Assembly (NCBI GenBank): GCA_035764005.1
Contig: DASTZZ010000069.1
Span: 62,001-126,000 of the forward strand
Direction: 5' to 3'
DNA: 64,000 nt
From: Terriglobales bacterium
Lineage (GTDB): Bacteria; Acidobacteriota; Terriglobia; Terriglobales; Acidobacteriaceae
Within the stretch, counting starts at the first letter, position 1; the number at the start of each line of letters is the position of its first letter. Shown in pieces: positions 33,593 to 41,519 of this stretch. A program made the position numbers and the translations under genes. The notes under the pieces were generated by a model. It did no database searches. It was not told the DNA's origin and saw only the letters and a list, made by a program, of their open reading frames with translations.

Positions 33593-33717
33593 TAGGATTT
33601 TTTTAGGTTGAGGTGTTTTATTGCTCGCTTCTATGTGGAAAACAGGGGCTGGTAGGAATCGGAGACGCCAACACTAGCGGTGGTGTTTAGAAGTGTGGTT
33701 CGGCGTCAGATTCAGTC

Positions 33718-34296
33718 CTAGGTGCTCCACGAAGACGACGCCGATCTCCTCTTGAGTGCTTCACGTAGCCAAATGTCGTATTCCCAATCTGCAATGTGAA
33801 GTGGATGTGCCTTGTTCCGAATTAGACCCACCCAATCCATGTATTGATGCTCGGAGTCGCATTTCGTCCAGTTACCGTCAATACCTGCTGCTTGTAAAAC
33901 AATGCTGTCGATTGGGCAATGCGGTGGAGGTATTTGCGTTCGTCCCATTCGCCAAATGTATTTGAGGTACAAATTGAAGCTCTTCTGCGCTGTGCCCAGC
34001 CGAAAACGCCGACCAACCAAGTAGGAACCAAATTCCAGCGATAAATTGTCTGATATGCGTCGAAGCGACGCGCAATGCTGCACATCAGATACTGCCGAAT
34101 CGCTGTAGCAACTCGCTTCTTCCCGGAGCAATGCAACCCATCGCTTCCGAAACTCATTCCGGCGCGCTTCCGAAACGCCCTCTGCATAGGTGAGATTGCG
34201 TTGAAGCGCTCCGAGCAGAGAGGCTGTGATTGCATCTCCTTCACTCTGAATGCGATCAGCTAACAGAAATGGATCATTGAAAATGCGTCTTTCCAT
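33718..34296 (-). CDS. Hypothetical protein, 192 residues
   Basis: No family is recognised. The protein is soluble, charged and Trp/Arg-rich, without signal peptide or membrane helices. ATG 34296 (MERRIFNDPFLLADRIQ) was preferred to TTG 34320. A DWVGLIRNKAHPLHIADWEY segment near the end is followed by a basic and Ser-rich tail. It is transcribed divergently from nothing obvious and lies between the dcw promoter and a small membrane protein gene on the same strand. Base use is lower in GC than neighbours, which could hint at transfer. Confidence 0.5.
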   Translation of the reverse strand: MERRIFNDPFLLADRIQSEGDAITASLLGALQRNLTYAEGVSEARRNEFRKRWVALLREEASCYSDSAVSDVQHCASLRRISDNLSLEFGSYLVGRRFRLGTAQKSFNLYLKYIWRMGRTQIPPPHCPIDSIVLQAAGIDGNWTKCDSEHQYMDWVGLIRNKAHPLHIADWEYDIWLREALKRRSASSSWST

Positions 34297-34352
34297 GCTT
34301 CGCAAACGATAGTGCCTCAATCGAGTTTTCGATTATCCAGTTACTCCCACTC

Positions 34353-34730
34353 TCAGTCCGGCATTTGCGACACTACATTCAAGTCAGATCCTCTCGCGTG
34401 AAAGTAGGTATTTGCTTGGCCGCGGCAGAGAAAATACGCGAACACGGCGAGCAGCAGCGCATGAAATGCAGCCGATGGGAATGAGTGAAAAGCGCTTAAT
34501 ACCACGTGGAACGCAATCCAAACAATCGCGAGCCAACGTGCCCAGTTGGCGCCGCGCAACATGAATATTCCAGCAACAACGGCCAGCAACCGAACGATTA
34601 GCGCGAGCACGACGTCGTTCGAGAATGGATGCCGCAGATCGAGTTCGGTTGCGTGCGCGGCAATGCCTCCGATGCCAGCGACTATATAGACCCAGCTTAC
34701 GATTGTTACCGAAATGGGACGTTTCTTCAT
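34353..34730 (-). CDS. Small four-helix membrane protein
   Basis: A 125-residue protein with about four hydrophobic segments (10-27, 41-58, 64-82, 85-101) and a polar tail. The pattern (ISVTIVSWVYIVAGIGG, LRGANWARWLAIVWIAFHV) resembles small acidobacterial inner-membrane proteins of unknown function. It lies 23 bases before the sulfatase stop region on the same strand, so it could be co-transcribed after it. No function can be assigned. Confidence 0.65.
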   Translation of the reverse strand: MKKRPISVTIVSWVYIVAGIGGIAAHATELDLRHPFSNDVVLALIVRLLAVVAGIFMLRGANWARWLAIVWIAFHVVLSAFHSFPSAAFHALLLAVFAYFLCRGQANTYFHARGSDLNVVSQMPD

Positions 34731-34753
34731 GCTTGCGACAGTCTAAAGAACAT

Positions 34754-36193
34754 TCATGGATATAGCGGCGCCGGCACAATCTGGGCGGGTTCTTCTCCTG
34801 CTTCTTTCATTCGACTGAGCAGCCGCTCGCGTAGATGGGCGGAGATATCGCGAGTCTCGCGACGGCCGGCTAGATTTAACAGTTGATGCGGATCTGCGAA
34901 CAGATCATAGAGCTGATATTCAACGTAAGTAGAGGCTGACTCGTGTGATTTTCCGTCGGGCTCGGTTACCACGTAGCTCCATTGCGGAGTTCGCAAAGCG
35001 CGGCCGGTCATGGATTCGCTGATCTGGATGAAGACTTCGTCCCGCCAATTTGGATCGCCTTCATCCGCAAGTCGCAGAAAGTTCTTTCCCTGAATGGAAC
35101 TTGGCGCCGGAATGCCTGCGGCTTCGAGCAGAGTCGGTGCAACGTCGATTTGCCCGACGAGCTGTTTTATGGTCCGGCCCTTATCAAGTCCGGGCCCAGT
35201 CATCACGAGCGGAACATGAACGGAGCTTTCGTGACCGCTGCGCTTGTACTCGGCATTGCGTGTACGGAAATGGCAACCGTGGTCGCTCAAGAATGCGAGC
35301 ACTGTGTGCTTTGTAAGTCCAAGCGAGGCGAGTTCCTGACGGAGGCGTCCAACGTTCTCGTCCACGCGCGCGACGCATCCATAGTAGTCAGGCAATTGCT
35401 CCTGCCAATCGCCGGGAAAGAATGACAGGTCGCGCGGGATAAAGGAATTTCTGTAGCGATCTGCATAGCCCTTGGGAGCGACGAAGCAGTTGCAATCATT
35501 CTGGAAGTGCGGCTCGAGGTAGGAAATCACAAGCAGAAACGGCTCTCGCGGCTTTTGTCGCAAGAAGCGCACCACACGGTCGGTAATGAAATCGACGCGA
35601 TATGTGTCTTTAAACGTGATCGGATTTCCCGCGGAGTCCCAGATCGTGCCTTCATAAGGATGAGATGTGAGCTCGAGCACATTGCATCCTTCCCAGAAAT
35701 CGTCGAAGCCTCCCCGGTACTGTTTTGGGACTGGGCCGAGCGTCGCTGGATCCTTATGGTTTTCTGGAGCGAGATGCCATTTGCCTACATAGTTCGCTGT
35801 GTAGCCTGCCCGGCGGAATGCCTTTGCAAACGTTTCCGACTCCGGTGGAAGCGGCAGGCCGTTGTGCCAGACACCGTTTCGGGTCGCATACATGCCGGTG
35901 AAGAGACATGCACGAGACGGCCCGCACACCGGTTGGTTCGTGATCGCATTCGCGAAGTTTGTGCCCTCCGCAGCCATTGCATCGAGATTCGGGGTGAGGT
36001 TCAGTGGATTGCGGCCGTTAGCACCCACGCAATCCCAGCGAAACTGGTCGGAGATGATGAGAATTACGTTGGGCCGAGTCTGCCCTTCTGCTTGCGACGT
36101 AAGCAGCGGCGCAGCAGCGACGACAGAGGAACGTCGCAAGAACTCGCGACGGCTGACTCCGGAAGCTGCGCTTACTCTCCGAGATGATTCCAT
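34754..36193 (-). CDS. Exported arylsulfatase-type sulfatase
   Basis: A 479-residue type I sulfatase. A twin-arginine-like leader (SRREFLRRSSVVAAAPLL) lies at about 14-35. The catalytic motif is CGPSRACLFTG; in C-x-P-S-R the Cys becomes formylglycine. Metal ligands appear in LIISDQFRWD (usually Asp-Asp) and FLSDHGCHF (Asp-His). The first pair reads SDQ rather than DD, which is a common variant. It likely desulfates a polysaccharide, as the next genes upstream are sugar-modifying enzymes. No sulfatase-maturing enzyme is near. Confidence 0.93.
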   Translation of the reverse strand: MESSRRVSAASGVSRREFLRRSSVVAAAPLLTSQAEGQTRPNVILIISDQFRWDCVGANGRNPLNLTPNLDAMAAEGTNFANAITNQPVCGPSRACLFTGMYATRNGVWHNGLPLPPESETFAKAFRRAGYTANYVGKWHLAPENHKDPATLGPVPKQYRGGFDDFWEGCNVLELTSHPYEGTIWDSAGNPITFKDTYRVDFITDRVVRFLRQKPREPFLLVISYLEPHFQNDCNCFVAPKGYADRYRNSFIPRDLSFFPGDWQEQLPDYYGCVARVDENVGRLRQELASLGLTKHTVLAFLSDHGCHFRTRNAEYKRSGHESSVHVPLVMTGPGLDKGRTIKQLVGQIDVAPTLLEAAGIPAPSSIQGKNFLRLADEGDPNWRDEVFIQISESMTGRALRTPQWSYVVTEPDGKSHESASTYVEYQLYDLFADPHQLLNLAGRRETRDISAHLRERLLSRMKEAGEEPAQIVPAPLYP

Positions 36194-36263
36194 TCGGTAC
36201 AGACTGCCCGTGCGCAGATTTCTCCTGAAAGAGCTTTCAATGCAAACAACTACGTGTAGCAGC

Positions 36264-36340
36264 GTCAGTACCGTTCGCGGGTAGCGAATAGGTTCCTCGA
36301 CGACAGCGCCGACCCATCCGCTACCGCGGACGGTACTGAC
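36264..36340. repeat. CAGTACCG inverted repeat, copy 2
   Basis: GTCAGTACCGTTCGCGGGTAG pairs with CTACCGCGGACGGTACTGAC across about 35 bases. It lies between the sulfatase start and the isomerase stop. Confidence 0.85.
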
Positions 36341-36350
36341 CTTTCAGCAT

Positions 36351-37214
36351 CTACACGTCGCAGAGCGTGGTGGCCGCCTCCAATGATGCGAGCGGATCGC
36401 CCGTGGGTACAAACTCATGCGCAACGTATCCGCGGAAACCGCTGTCGGCAATCGCGCGCATCACCGCGTCCCACTGAACTTCCTGTGTGTGGTCTAGCTC
36501 ATGACGTCCGGGCACACCGCCGGTGTGGAAGTGGCCGAGCCATTGAATGTTCTGGCGGATAGTGCGGATCAGATCACCTTCCATGATCTGCATGTGGTAG
36601 ATGTCGTAAAGGAGTTTCACATTGGGAGAGTTCACTTCCTGGACTACGCGCGCGCCCCACGCAGTGTGATCGCACATGTAGTCAGGATGATCGATCTTGC
36701 TGTTGAGCAGTTCGATACAGATCGTCACGCCGTGATCTTCGGCGATGTGCTTTACGCGATTGAGCCCAGCGATGGTGTTCTTCGCGCCTTCTTCATCCGA
36801 CATGCCGCGTCGATTTCCCGAAAACGTAATCACGTTGGGAACGCCTGCCTTCGCAGCTTTAGGAATATTGGTGCGAAAGCCCTGTTCGATCCCGGCGTGG
36901 TTCTCGGTGCGGTTCATCCCATTGGCGATCTCGCCGCCTCCGGCGTAGCCCATGGTGCAGATGAGTCCGTACCGACGCGGCACATCGTATTCTTCGGGCT
37001 GAAGCAGATCGACGCCGCGCAGTCCGATCTTCGCAGCGTATTCGCAGAGTTGGTCGAGCGGAATCTTCGCGTAGCACCAACGGCTGACTGACTGGTGAAT
37101 GCGTCCCTTGCGCACAGGCGTAGAGGACTGCCGATCTTGCGCAGCAAGCGGCACGCGCATCGCTGCGATTCCCGCAGCCGAGCTTGCAATCAATGTGCGT
37201 CGAGTGATGCTCAT
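36351..37214 (-). CDS. Exported hydroxypyruvate isomerase-like TIM-barrel
   Basis: A 287-residue protein with a twin-arginine-like leader (ITRRTLIASSAAGIAAM). The xylose-isomerase-like TIM barrel shows the metal-site pattern: CIELLNSKIDH with a Glu, LLYDIYHMQI with Asp and His, HFHTGGVPGRHE, and AHEFVPTGD with a Glu. NSKIDHPDYMCD and HTGGVPGR match hydroxypyruvate isomerase (Hyi). An exported form suggests action on a sugar or keto-acid in the periplasm; the substrate is not known. It lies 24 bases after another isomerase gene and probably shares its operon. Confidence 0.88.
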   Translation of the reverse strand: MSITRRTLIASSAAGIAAMRVPLAAQDRQSSTPVRKGRIHQSVSRWCYAKIPLDQLCEYAAKIGLRGVDLLQPEEYDVPRRYGLICTMGYAGGGEIANGMNRTENHAGIEQGFRTNIPKAAKAGVPNVITFSGNRRGMSDEEGAKNTIAGLNRVKHIAEDHGVTICIELLNSKIDHPDYMCDHTAWGARVVQEVNSPNVKLLYDIYHMQIMEGDLIRTIRQNIQWLGHFHTGGVPGRHELDHTQEVQWDAVMRAIADSGFRGYVAHEFVPTGDPLASLEAATTLCDV

Positions 37215-37238
37215 GCCTTTCTTAAACTTGCGTTGACC

Positions 37239-38090
37239 TTAACTTATCGTCTGCAACACTCCTCGCATGTACCCAAATGACTCCGCCATTCCTGGAACCG
37301 GATCTTTTGCTTCGACCTCGTATTCAAGCTGCACTTCGCCTTTGTAGTTGGAGCGCACCAATTCGCGCAGGATTCCGATGATCGGCATCACTCCCGTGCC
37401 TACCGGCACGCCTTTCGCGTCGACGTGATCGGATTCGAGATCCTTAAAGTGCATGCTGTAAAGGCGGTCGAAGGTCCTCTTTATGTCGTCCACGATGTCT
37501 TCATGCATGCGGAAGGTGTGGCCGATATCCATGCAGACGCCGATGCGCTTATCGAGTCCTTTAATGGCGTCGTACACCTGCAGCGGAGACGGAAACCTTT
37601 TGTCATTCGGTCCGTGATTGTGAATCGCGGCCTTAAGATCGTAGTCGCGGATTACCTTATCCAGCGTTGGCAGTTGTTCGTGAGTCACGCCAATCACGGC
37701 TATCGAAGCTCCGAGATCGCGGACATAATCGAACGCCTGATGCATCGATGCTTCATCGTCTTTCAGGTAAATCACGCCGCAACTCGTGATCGTGAGACCC
37801 ATGTCTTCGGCCTGTTGCTTCACCTGCTTGCGCTGATCGGGCGTGGAAGATAGTGGAAGATGAACGTCCTTCAACGAAACATAATGCACGCCCAGACGCT
37901 TGATGTCCTGCAAAGCTTCCGCAAGGGGAAAGGCACGCACCGAGTAGGAACATGCTCCTACGCGCAATCCGTGGAACTGCTTATCATCATTTCCTGCTGG
38001 AGCTTGAGCGAAAGAGAACATCGGCCGAATCGCGGTGCAAGCTGCGGTGAGCGCCGCGGATTTCAGAATTGAACGTCGGGTCAGGTTCAT
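37239..38090 (-). CDS. Exported sugar-phosphate isomerase/epimerase-like protein
   Basis: A 283-residue TIM-barrel of the xylose-isomerase-like type with a leader (LTRRSILKSAALTAACTAIRP) that looks like a twin-arginine signal. Metal-site residues are in AAIHNHGPNDKRFPS, VCMDIGHTFRMHED, HFKDLES and QLEYEVEAKDP. It is the first gene of a two- or three-gene minus-strand unit with the Hyi-like isomerase. It is divergent from the Gfo/Idh/MocA gene, with which such isomerases often work on modified or keto-sugars. Confidence 0.88.
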   Translation of the reverse strand: MNLTRRSILKSAALTAACTAIRPMFSFAQAPAGNDDKQFHGLRVGACSYSVRAFPLAEALQDIKRLGVHYVSLKDVHLPLSSTPDQRKQVKQQAEDMGLTITSCGVIYLKDDEASMHQAFDYVRDLGASIAVIGVTHEQLPTLDKVIRDYDLKAAIHNHGPNDKRFPSPLQVYDAIKGLDKRIGVCMDIGHTFRMHEDIVDDIKRTFDRLYSMHFKDLESDHVDAKGVPVGTGVMPIIGILRELVRSNYKGEVQLEYEVEAKDPVPGMAESFGYMRGVLQTIS

Positions 38091-38289
38091 GGGGTCTCCG
38101 GATCAGTCAAACTGTGTTCCAACACAAAAGGAAAGATTGCCGACCAACATCCGCCGCGGGATACTCCAAACTTCTCCTTCTTCTCTGCTATGACAAATTT
38201 CTGCAGAAGTCAATAGTTCGCGGCGACTCATTGTATGCGCAACTGCTCCTGCCCGTTTCGCACGGCACAACGTATTCTTGTTTTGTGTA

Positions 38290-38310
38290 GCGCGGATATA
38301 CTATCCGCGC
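38290..38310. promoter_or_regulatory. Palindrome upstream of the oxidoreductase gene
   Basis: GCGCGGATA and TATCCGCGC are perfect 9-base arms separated by TAC. The site lies 37 bases before ATG 38347 and inside the divergent intergenic region, a natural place for an operator. No regulator gene is adjacent. Confidence 0.45.
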
Positions 38311-38346
38311 TTGCGCAAGTCATATTACTGAATACAGGAACAAACT

Positions 38347-39762
38347 ATGGATATGGATCGTCGTGATTTCTTGAAGACCGCGGGCAAGGCCGCTACGGTA
38401 GGCGCTGCCACGTTGGCGCTAGGTGGCCGAGTTCTGGGCGCGAACGATCGGGTCCGGCATGCAATTGTCGGCCTTCGCGGACGCGGTAATGATCATTTGC
38501 GCGGATTTTCCAAGGTGCCAAACGTCGAGATCGCTGCCTTCTGCGATATCGACGATTCCGTCCTCGCGCACCGGCTCGATGAAGTGCAGAAGATGGGTCT
38601 GCCGAAGCCGAAGACGTATACCGACGTCCGCAAGCTGCTCGAGGACAAAGATATCGACACCATCTCCATTGCCACGCCCAATCACTGGCATTCGCTGATT
38701 GGGATCTGGGCGTGCCAGGCCGGCAAAGACGTCTATGTCGAGAAGCCGTGTTCGCACAACACCTTCGAAGGCAAGCAACTGGTAAAGGCGGTGAAGAAGT
38801 ACAACCGCATCTGCCAGCACGGCAGCCAGTCGCGTTCCAATCCGGGAATGATGGAAGCTATCAAGCACAGCCAGGACGGCACCATCGGCGACGTCTATCT
38901 CGCGCGCGCTCTCTGCTACAAGTGGCGCAACACCATCGGGCACGCCTCTCCCGAACCAGTTCCGCCCGGAGTGAACTATGACCTCTGGACCGGGCCAGCG
39001 CCGATGAAGCCATTCACGAAGAATCGTTTCCACTACAACTGGCACTGGATCTGGGACACCGGCAACGGCGAAATCGGAAACCAGGCCATCCATGAAATCG
39101 ACATTGCGCGGTGGGGACTCGGCGTGAAGTTTCCCGTTCTGGTCTCCGCCACCGGTGGGCACTTCATGTTCGATGACGATCAGGAAACACCCAACATCCT
39201 CAACGCGACGTATTACTTCGAAGGGCCGAACGGCAAGCGCAAGATGATGGAGGTCGAGGTTCGCCACTGGATCACCAATCACGAGGCTGAGATCGGCACG
39301 GGGGCTTACGGAAGTTCCGCCGTTCCCGCAGCAGGACTCGCGCCGGCGCGCCCGGCACGTGCATCAGCCGGAGCTCAGGCGCTTGGTCCGCAGGACGCGA
39401 AGACGAACACGATTGGGAACATCTTCTATGGCTCAAATGGCTATCTCGGCATTGACGGCTACGACGCGTACAAGACGTGGCTGACCAACAAAGCTGAGCC
39501 AGGTCCGTCCGGCAAAGCATCAGGCAATCACTGGGCCAACTTCATCGATTGCGTGCGCAGCCGTAAAGCGGAAGACCTGCATTGTCCGATTGAGGAAGGT
39601 CACATCTCAACGACGCTCGTGCATCTCGCGAACGCCTCATACCGTTTAGGTCGCACGTTGAAGTTCGATCCCGAAACGGAACAGGTGGTCAATGACGACG
39701 AAGCGAACACGATGTTGCGCGGAACGTACCGTGAGCCTTATGTAGTGCGGGAAGAGGTGTGA
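38347..39762 (+). CDS. Exported Gfo/Idh/MocA-family oxidoreductase
   Basis: A 471-residue NAD(P)-dependent dehydrogenase with a twin-arginine leader (MDRRDFLKTAGKAATVGAAT). The Rossmann domain includes VRHAIVGLRGRGNDHL, AFCDIDDS and ISIATPNHWHSLI; EKPCSHN holds the catalytic-region Lys. The C-terminal domain contains WHWIWDTGNGEIGNQAIHEID. Exported members of this family oxidise or epimerise sugar rings with bound cofactor. Together with the isomerases it forms a carbohydrate-modifying set. The next isomerase (40238) would follow directly were it not for the inserted S23-type unit. Confidence 0.92.
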   Translation: MDMDRRDFLKTAGKAATVGAATLALGGRVLGANDRVRHAIVGLRGRGNDHLRGFSKVPNVEIAAFCDIDDSVLAHRLDEVQKMGLPKPKTYTDVRKLLEDKDIDTISIATPNHWHSLIGIWACQAGKDVYVEKPCSHNTFEGKQLVKAVKKYNRICQHGSQSRSNPGMMEAIKHSQDGTIGDVYLARALCYKWRNTIGHASPEPVPPGVNYDLWTGPAPMKPFTKNRFHYNWHWIWDTGNGEIGNQAIHEIDIARWGLGVKFPVLVSATGGHFMFDDDQETPNILNATYYFEGPNGKRKMMEVEVRHWITNHEAEIGTGAYGSSAVPAAGLAPARPARASAGAQALGPQDAKTNTIGNIFYGSNGYLGIDGYDAYKTWLTNKAEPGPSGKASGNHWANFIDCVRSRKAEDLHCPIEEGHISTTLVHLANASYRLGRTLKFDPETEQVVNDDEANTMLRGTYREPYVVREEV

Positions 39763-39766
39763 AAAA

Positions 39767-40236
39767 AGCTGCCAGCTACCAGCTTCCAGCTACCAGCCAA
39801 AGGCCCCCCGCGTGAGCGCGAGACGGATTTTGCAGATAGACCATGAGTGATTTTCGCAATCTGATTGTTTGGCAGAAGGCCCACGCCTTGGCGCTTGATG
39901 TGTATCGAGCCACCGGTGCATTTCCGCAATCGGAGCTCTATGGATTGACGTCGCAGATGCGGCGATGCTGCGTTTCCATTGGATCCAACATCGCCGAGGG
40001 CTGCGGACGTGTCGGCGAACTTGAGAAGAACCGTTTCCTGCGTATTGCCTCGGGTTCCGAAAGTGAACTCGAATATCAACTCATTCTCGCCACCGATCTC
40101 GGTTACCTCAACGCGAAAACCGCGCAGGATCTGACGAATAAGGCGAGAGAGGTAGGTCGAACGCTAGCTTCCTTGATCGAGAAAGTTCGGGGTGCCCATG
40201 CCTAAACTGGAGGCTGGTAGCTGGTAGCTGGCAGCT
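39767..40236 (+). mobile_element. Inverted-repeat unit carrying a four-helix-bundle gene
   Basis: Left arm 39767-39798 (units AGCTGCCAGCTACC, AGCTTCCAGCTACCAGCC) and right arm 40212-40236 (GGCTGGTAGCTGG, TAGCTGGCAGCT) are complementary; the right arm lacks one 7-base unit. The unit starts 4 bases after the oxidoreductase stop and ends 1 base before the isomerase ATG. It contains only the gene at 39843-40205. No transposase is encoded, so mobility is inference. Confidence 0.55.
39843..40205 (+). CDS. Four-helix-bundle protein (S23/IVP family)
   Basis: A 120-residue all-helical protein: FRNLIVWQKAHALALDVYRA, FPQSELYGLTSQMRRCCVSI, GSNIAEGCGR, LRIASGSESELEYQLILATD and a final helix. These are the standard motifs of the 23S rRNA intervening-sequence protein family, also related to the Avd accessory protein of diversity-generating retroelements. 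Members form rings and bind nucleic acid; their function is not established. The gene lies not in an rRNA but between two sugar-enzyme genes and inside inverted repeats. Confidence 0.93.
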   Translation: MSDFRNLIVWQKAHALALDVYRATGAFPQSELYGLTSQMRRCCVSIGSNIAEGCGRVGELEKNRFLRIASGSESELEYQLILATDLGYLNAKTAQDLTNKAREVGRTLASLIEKVRGAHA

Positions 40237-40237
40237 T

Positions 40238-41086
40238 ATGTTCACCCGTCGCACTTTCCTTGCCGCTCTCGCTGCTTCGCCCCTCCTTGCTTTCGCGCGT
40301 GAGCACGCGGCCGACATTAAAGTCGGTGTGTGTACTCGCGACTTTAACAATGCCGCAAGGTATGGTTTCGATTACATCGAACCTGGTGCGGCTGACATCG
40401 CCGCCATGAGCGATGACGACTTTAACGATTATTCGACCGAGCTGCTCGCGTCACCTCTTCGTTGTCGCTCGCTGAACAGTCTGATACGCCGTCCCGATTT
40501 GAAAGTGGTTGGGAACGATGTTTCTCTCTCGGCTGTCAGCGATTACTTGGAGCCGTGTTTCGCGCGTTGCAAGAAATTGGGCGCATCAGTCGTCGTGTGG
40601 GGCAGCGCGGGATCGCGCAATGTTCCTGACGGATTTTCTCGCGATAAAGCATGGGAGCAGATTGCCACGTATCTGCACATGGCCGGCGATCTGGCCAAGC
40701 GCCACGACTTGATCGTTGCCATCGAACCGCTGCGCCACCAAGAAAGCAACATCCTGAACACCGGCGCCGAGGCGCACAAGATGGTGCGCACGGTGAAGCA
40801 TCCGAATGTGCGCATGATCATCGACTACTACCATATGCGCGTGGAAAACGAAGACCCACGCATTGTCGAAACCGCCAAGCACGACATCGTGCATCTGCAC
40901 TTTGCCAATCCGCATGGACGCGTGTGGCCGCACGATCTAAGTGAAGACGAGGAGTACAAGAAGTTCTTCCGCTATCTCGGCGACATTCGCTACTCGGGTG
41001 GAATTTCCGTTGAGGGCAAAGGCTCGTTCGATGCGGACGGCACGGCGACGCGGGCGTTCTTTCGGGAAGCTGTGAAGCTGGCGTAA
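40238..41086 (+). CDS. Exported sugar-phosphate isomerase/epimerase-like protein
   Basis: A 282-residue TIM-barrel protein with a leader (FTRRTFLAALAASPLLAFA). Metal-site pattern: VAIEPLRHQESNILNT with a Glu, MIIDYYHMRVENED with Asp and His, LHFANPHGRVWPHD and ISVEGKGSF with a Glu. It is of the same broad family as the genes at 36351 and 37239 but clearly distinct. The ATG follows the repeat arm by one base, so no normal ribosome site is possible; translation would use the repeat sequence or be weak. Confidence 0.88.
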   Translation: MFTRRTFLAALAASPLLAFAREHAADIKVGVCTRDFNNAARYGFDYIEPGAADIAAMSDDDFNDYSTELLASPLRCRSLNSLIRRPDLKVVGNDVSLSAVSDYLEPCFARCKKLGASVVVWGSAGSRNVPDGFSRDKAWEQIATYLHMAGDLAKRHDLIVAIEPLRHQESNILNTGAEAHKMVRTVKHPNVRMIIDYYHMRVENEDPRIVETAKHDIVHLHFANPHGRVWPHDLSEDEEYKKFFRYLGDIRYSGGISVEGKGSFDADGTATRAFFREAVKLA

Positions 41087-41131
41087 GAACACTTCTTCCG
41101 GCAAAAGTAAGCTTCCATTGCGCGACAATCA

Positions 41132-41401
41132 GAGGCCCGAAGGGCCGGAAGAAGCGCAGCCCAGCGGCGTGAGCCCTGGGTAGAAGACACCGAGAGACCT
41201 GAGCCCTGAAAGGGCGGCATAGGTTCTGCGCACAGCATTCCATATCCCATCAACCATGAGCGAAGAACGACGCCCTAGCCCATGATCTGTTCCGATCTGG
41301 GAAAGAGCCATCAATGCCGCCCTTTCAGGGCTCGGCTCGTGGTCGGTCGCTAACCCAGGGCTTACGCCGCTGGGCTGCGCTTCTTTCGGCCTTTCAGGCC
41401 T
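41132..41401. repeat. 270-bp element with long nested inverted repeats
   Basis: Arms at 41132-41181 and 41352-41401 pair over nearly 50 bases with few mismatches (GAAGCGCAGCCCAGCGGCGT against ACGCCGCTGGGCTGCGCTTC). A second pair, GAGCCCTGAAAGGGCGGCAT against ATGCCGCCCTTTCAGGGCTC, is perfect over 20 bases. The middle of about 90 bases is unpaired. There is no gene in it. Confidence 0.9.
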
Positions 41402-41482
41402 GGCATTCTTGCGTTGGATCTGTTTTCACTTGCGCGTGGCGGCAATAAAAATGGCCCTCTTGCGAGGACCATTTTGAGAACT

Positions 41483-41511
41483 CCCCATTCGCTACCGCGA
41501 ACGGTACTGAC
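41483..41511. repeat. CAGTACCG repeat, single arm
   Basis: CCATTCGCTACCGCGAACGG followed by TACTGAC equals the right arm of the copies at 31682-31748 and 36264-36340, here without the left arm. It lies next to the stop of the compact PBP gene. Confidence 0.7.
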
Positions 41512-41519
41512 GTTGTGAG

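Noticed and set aside
38419-39282. A 287-codon minus-strand ORF opposite the oxidoreductase gene
   Set aside because: Antisense shadow; no motif.
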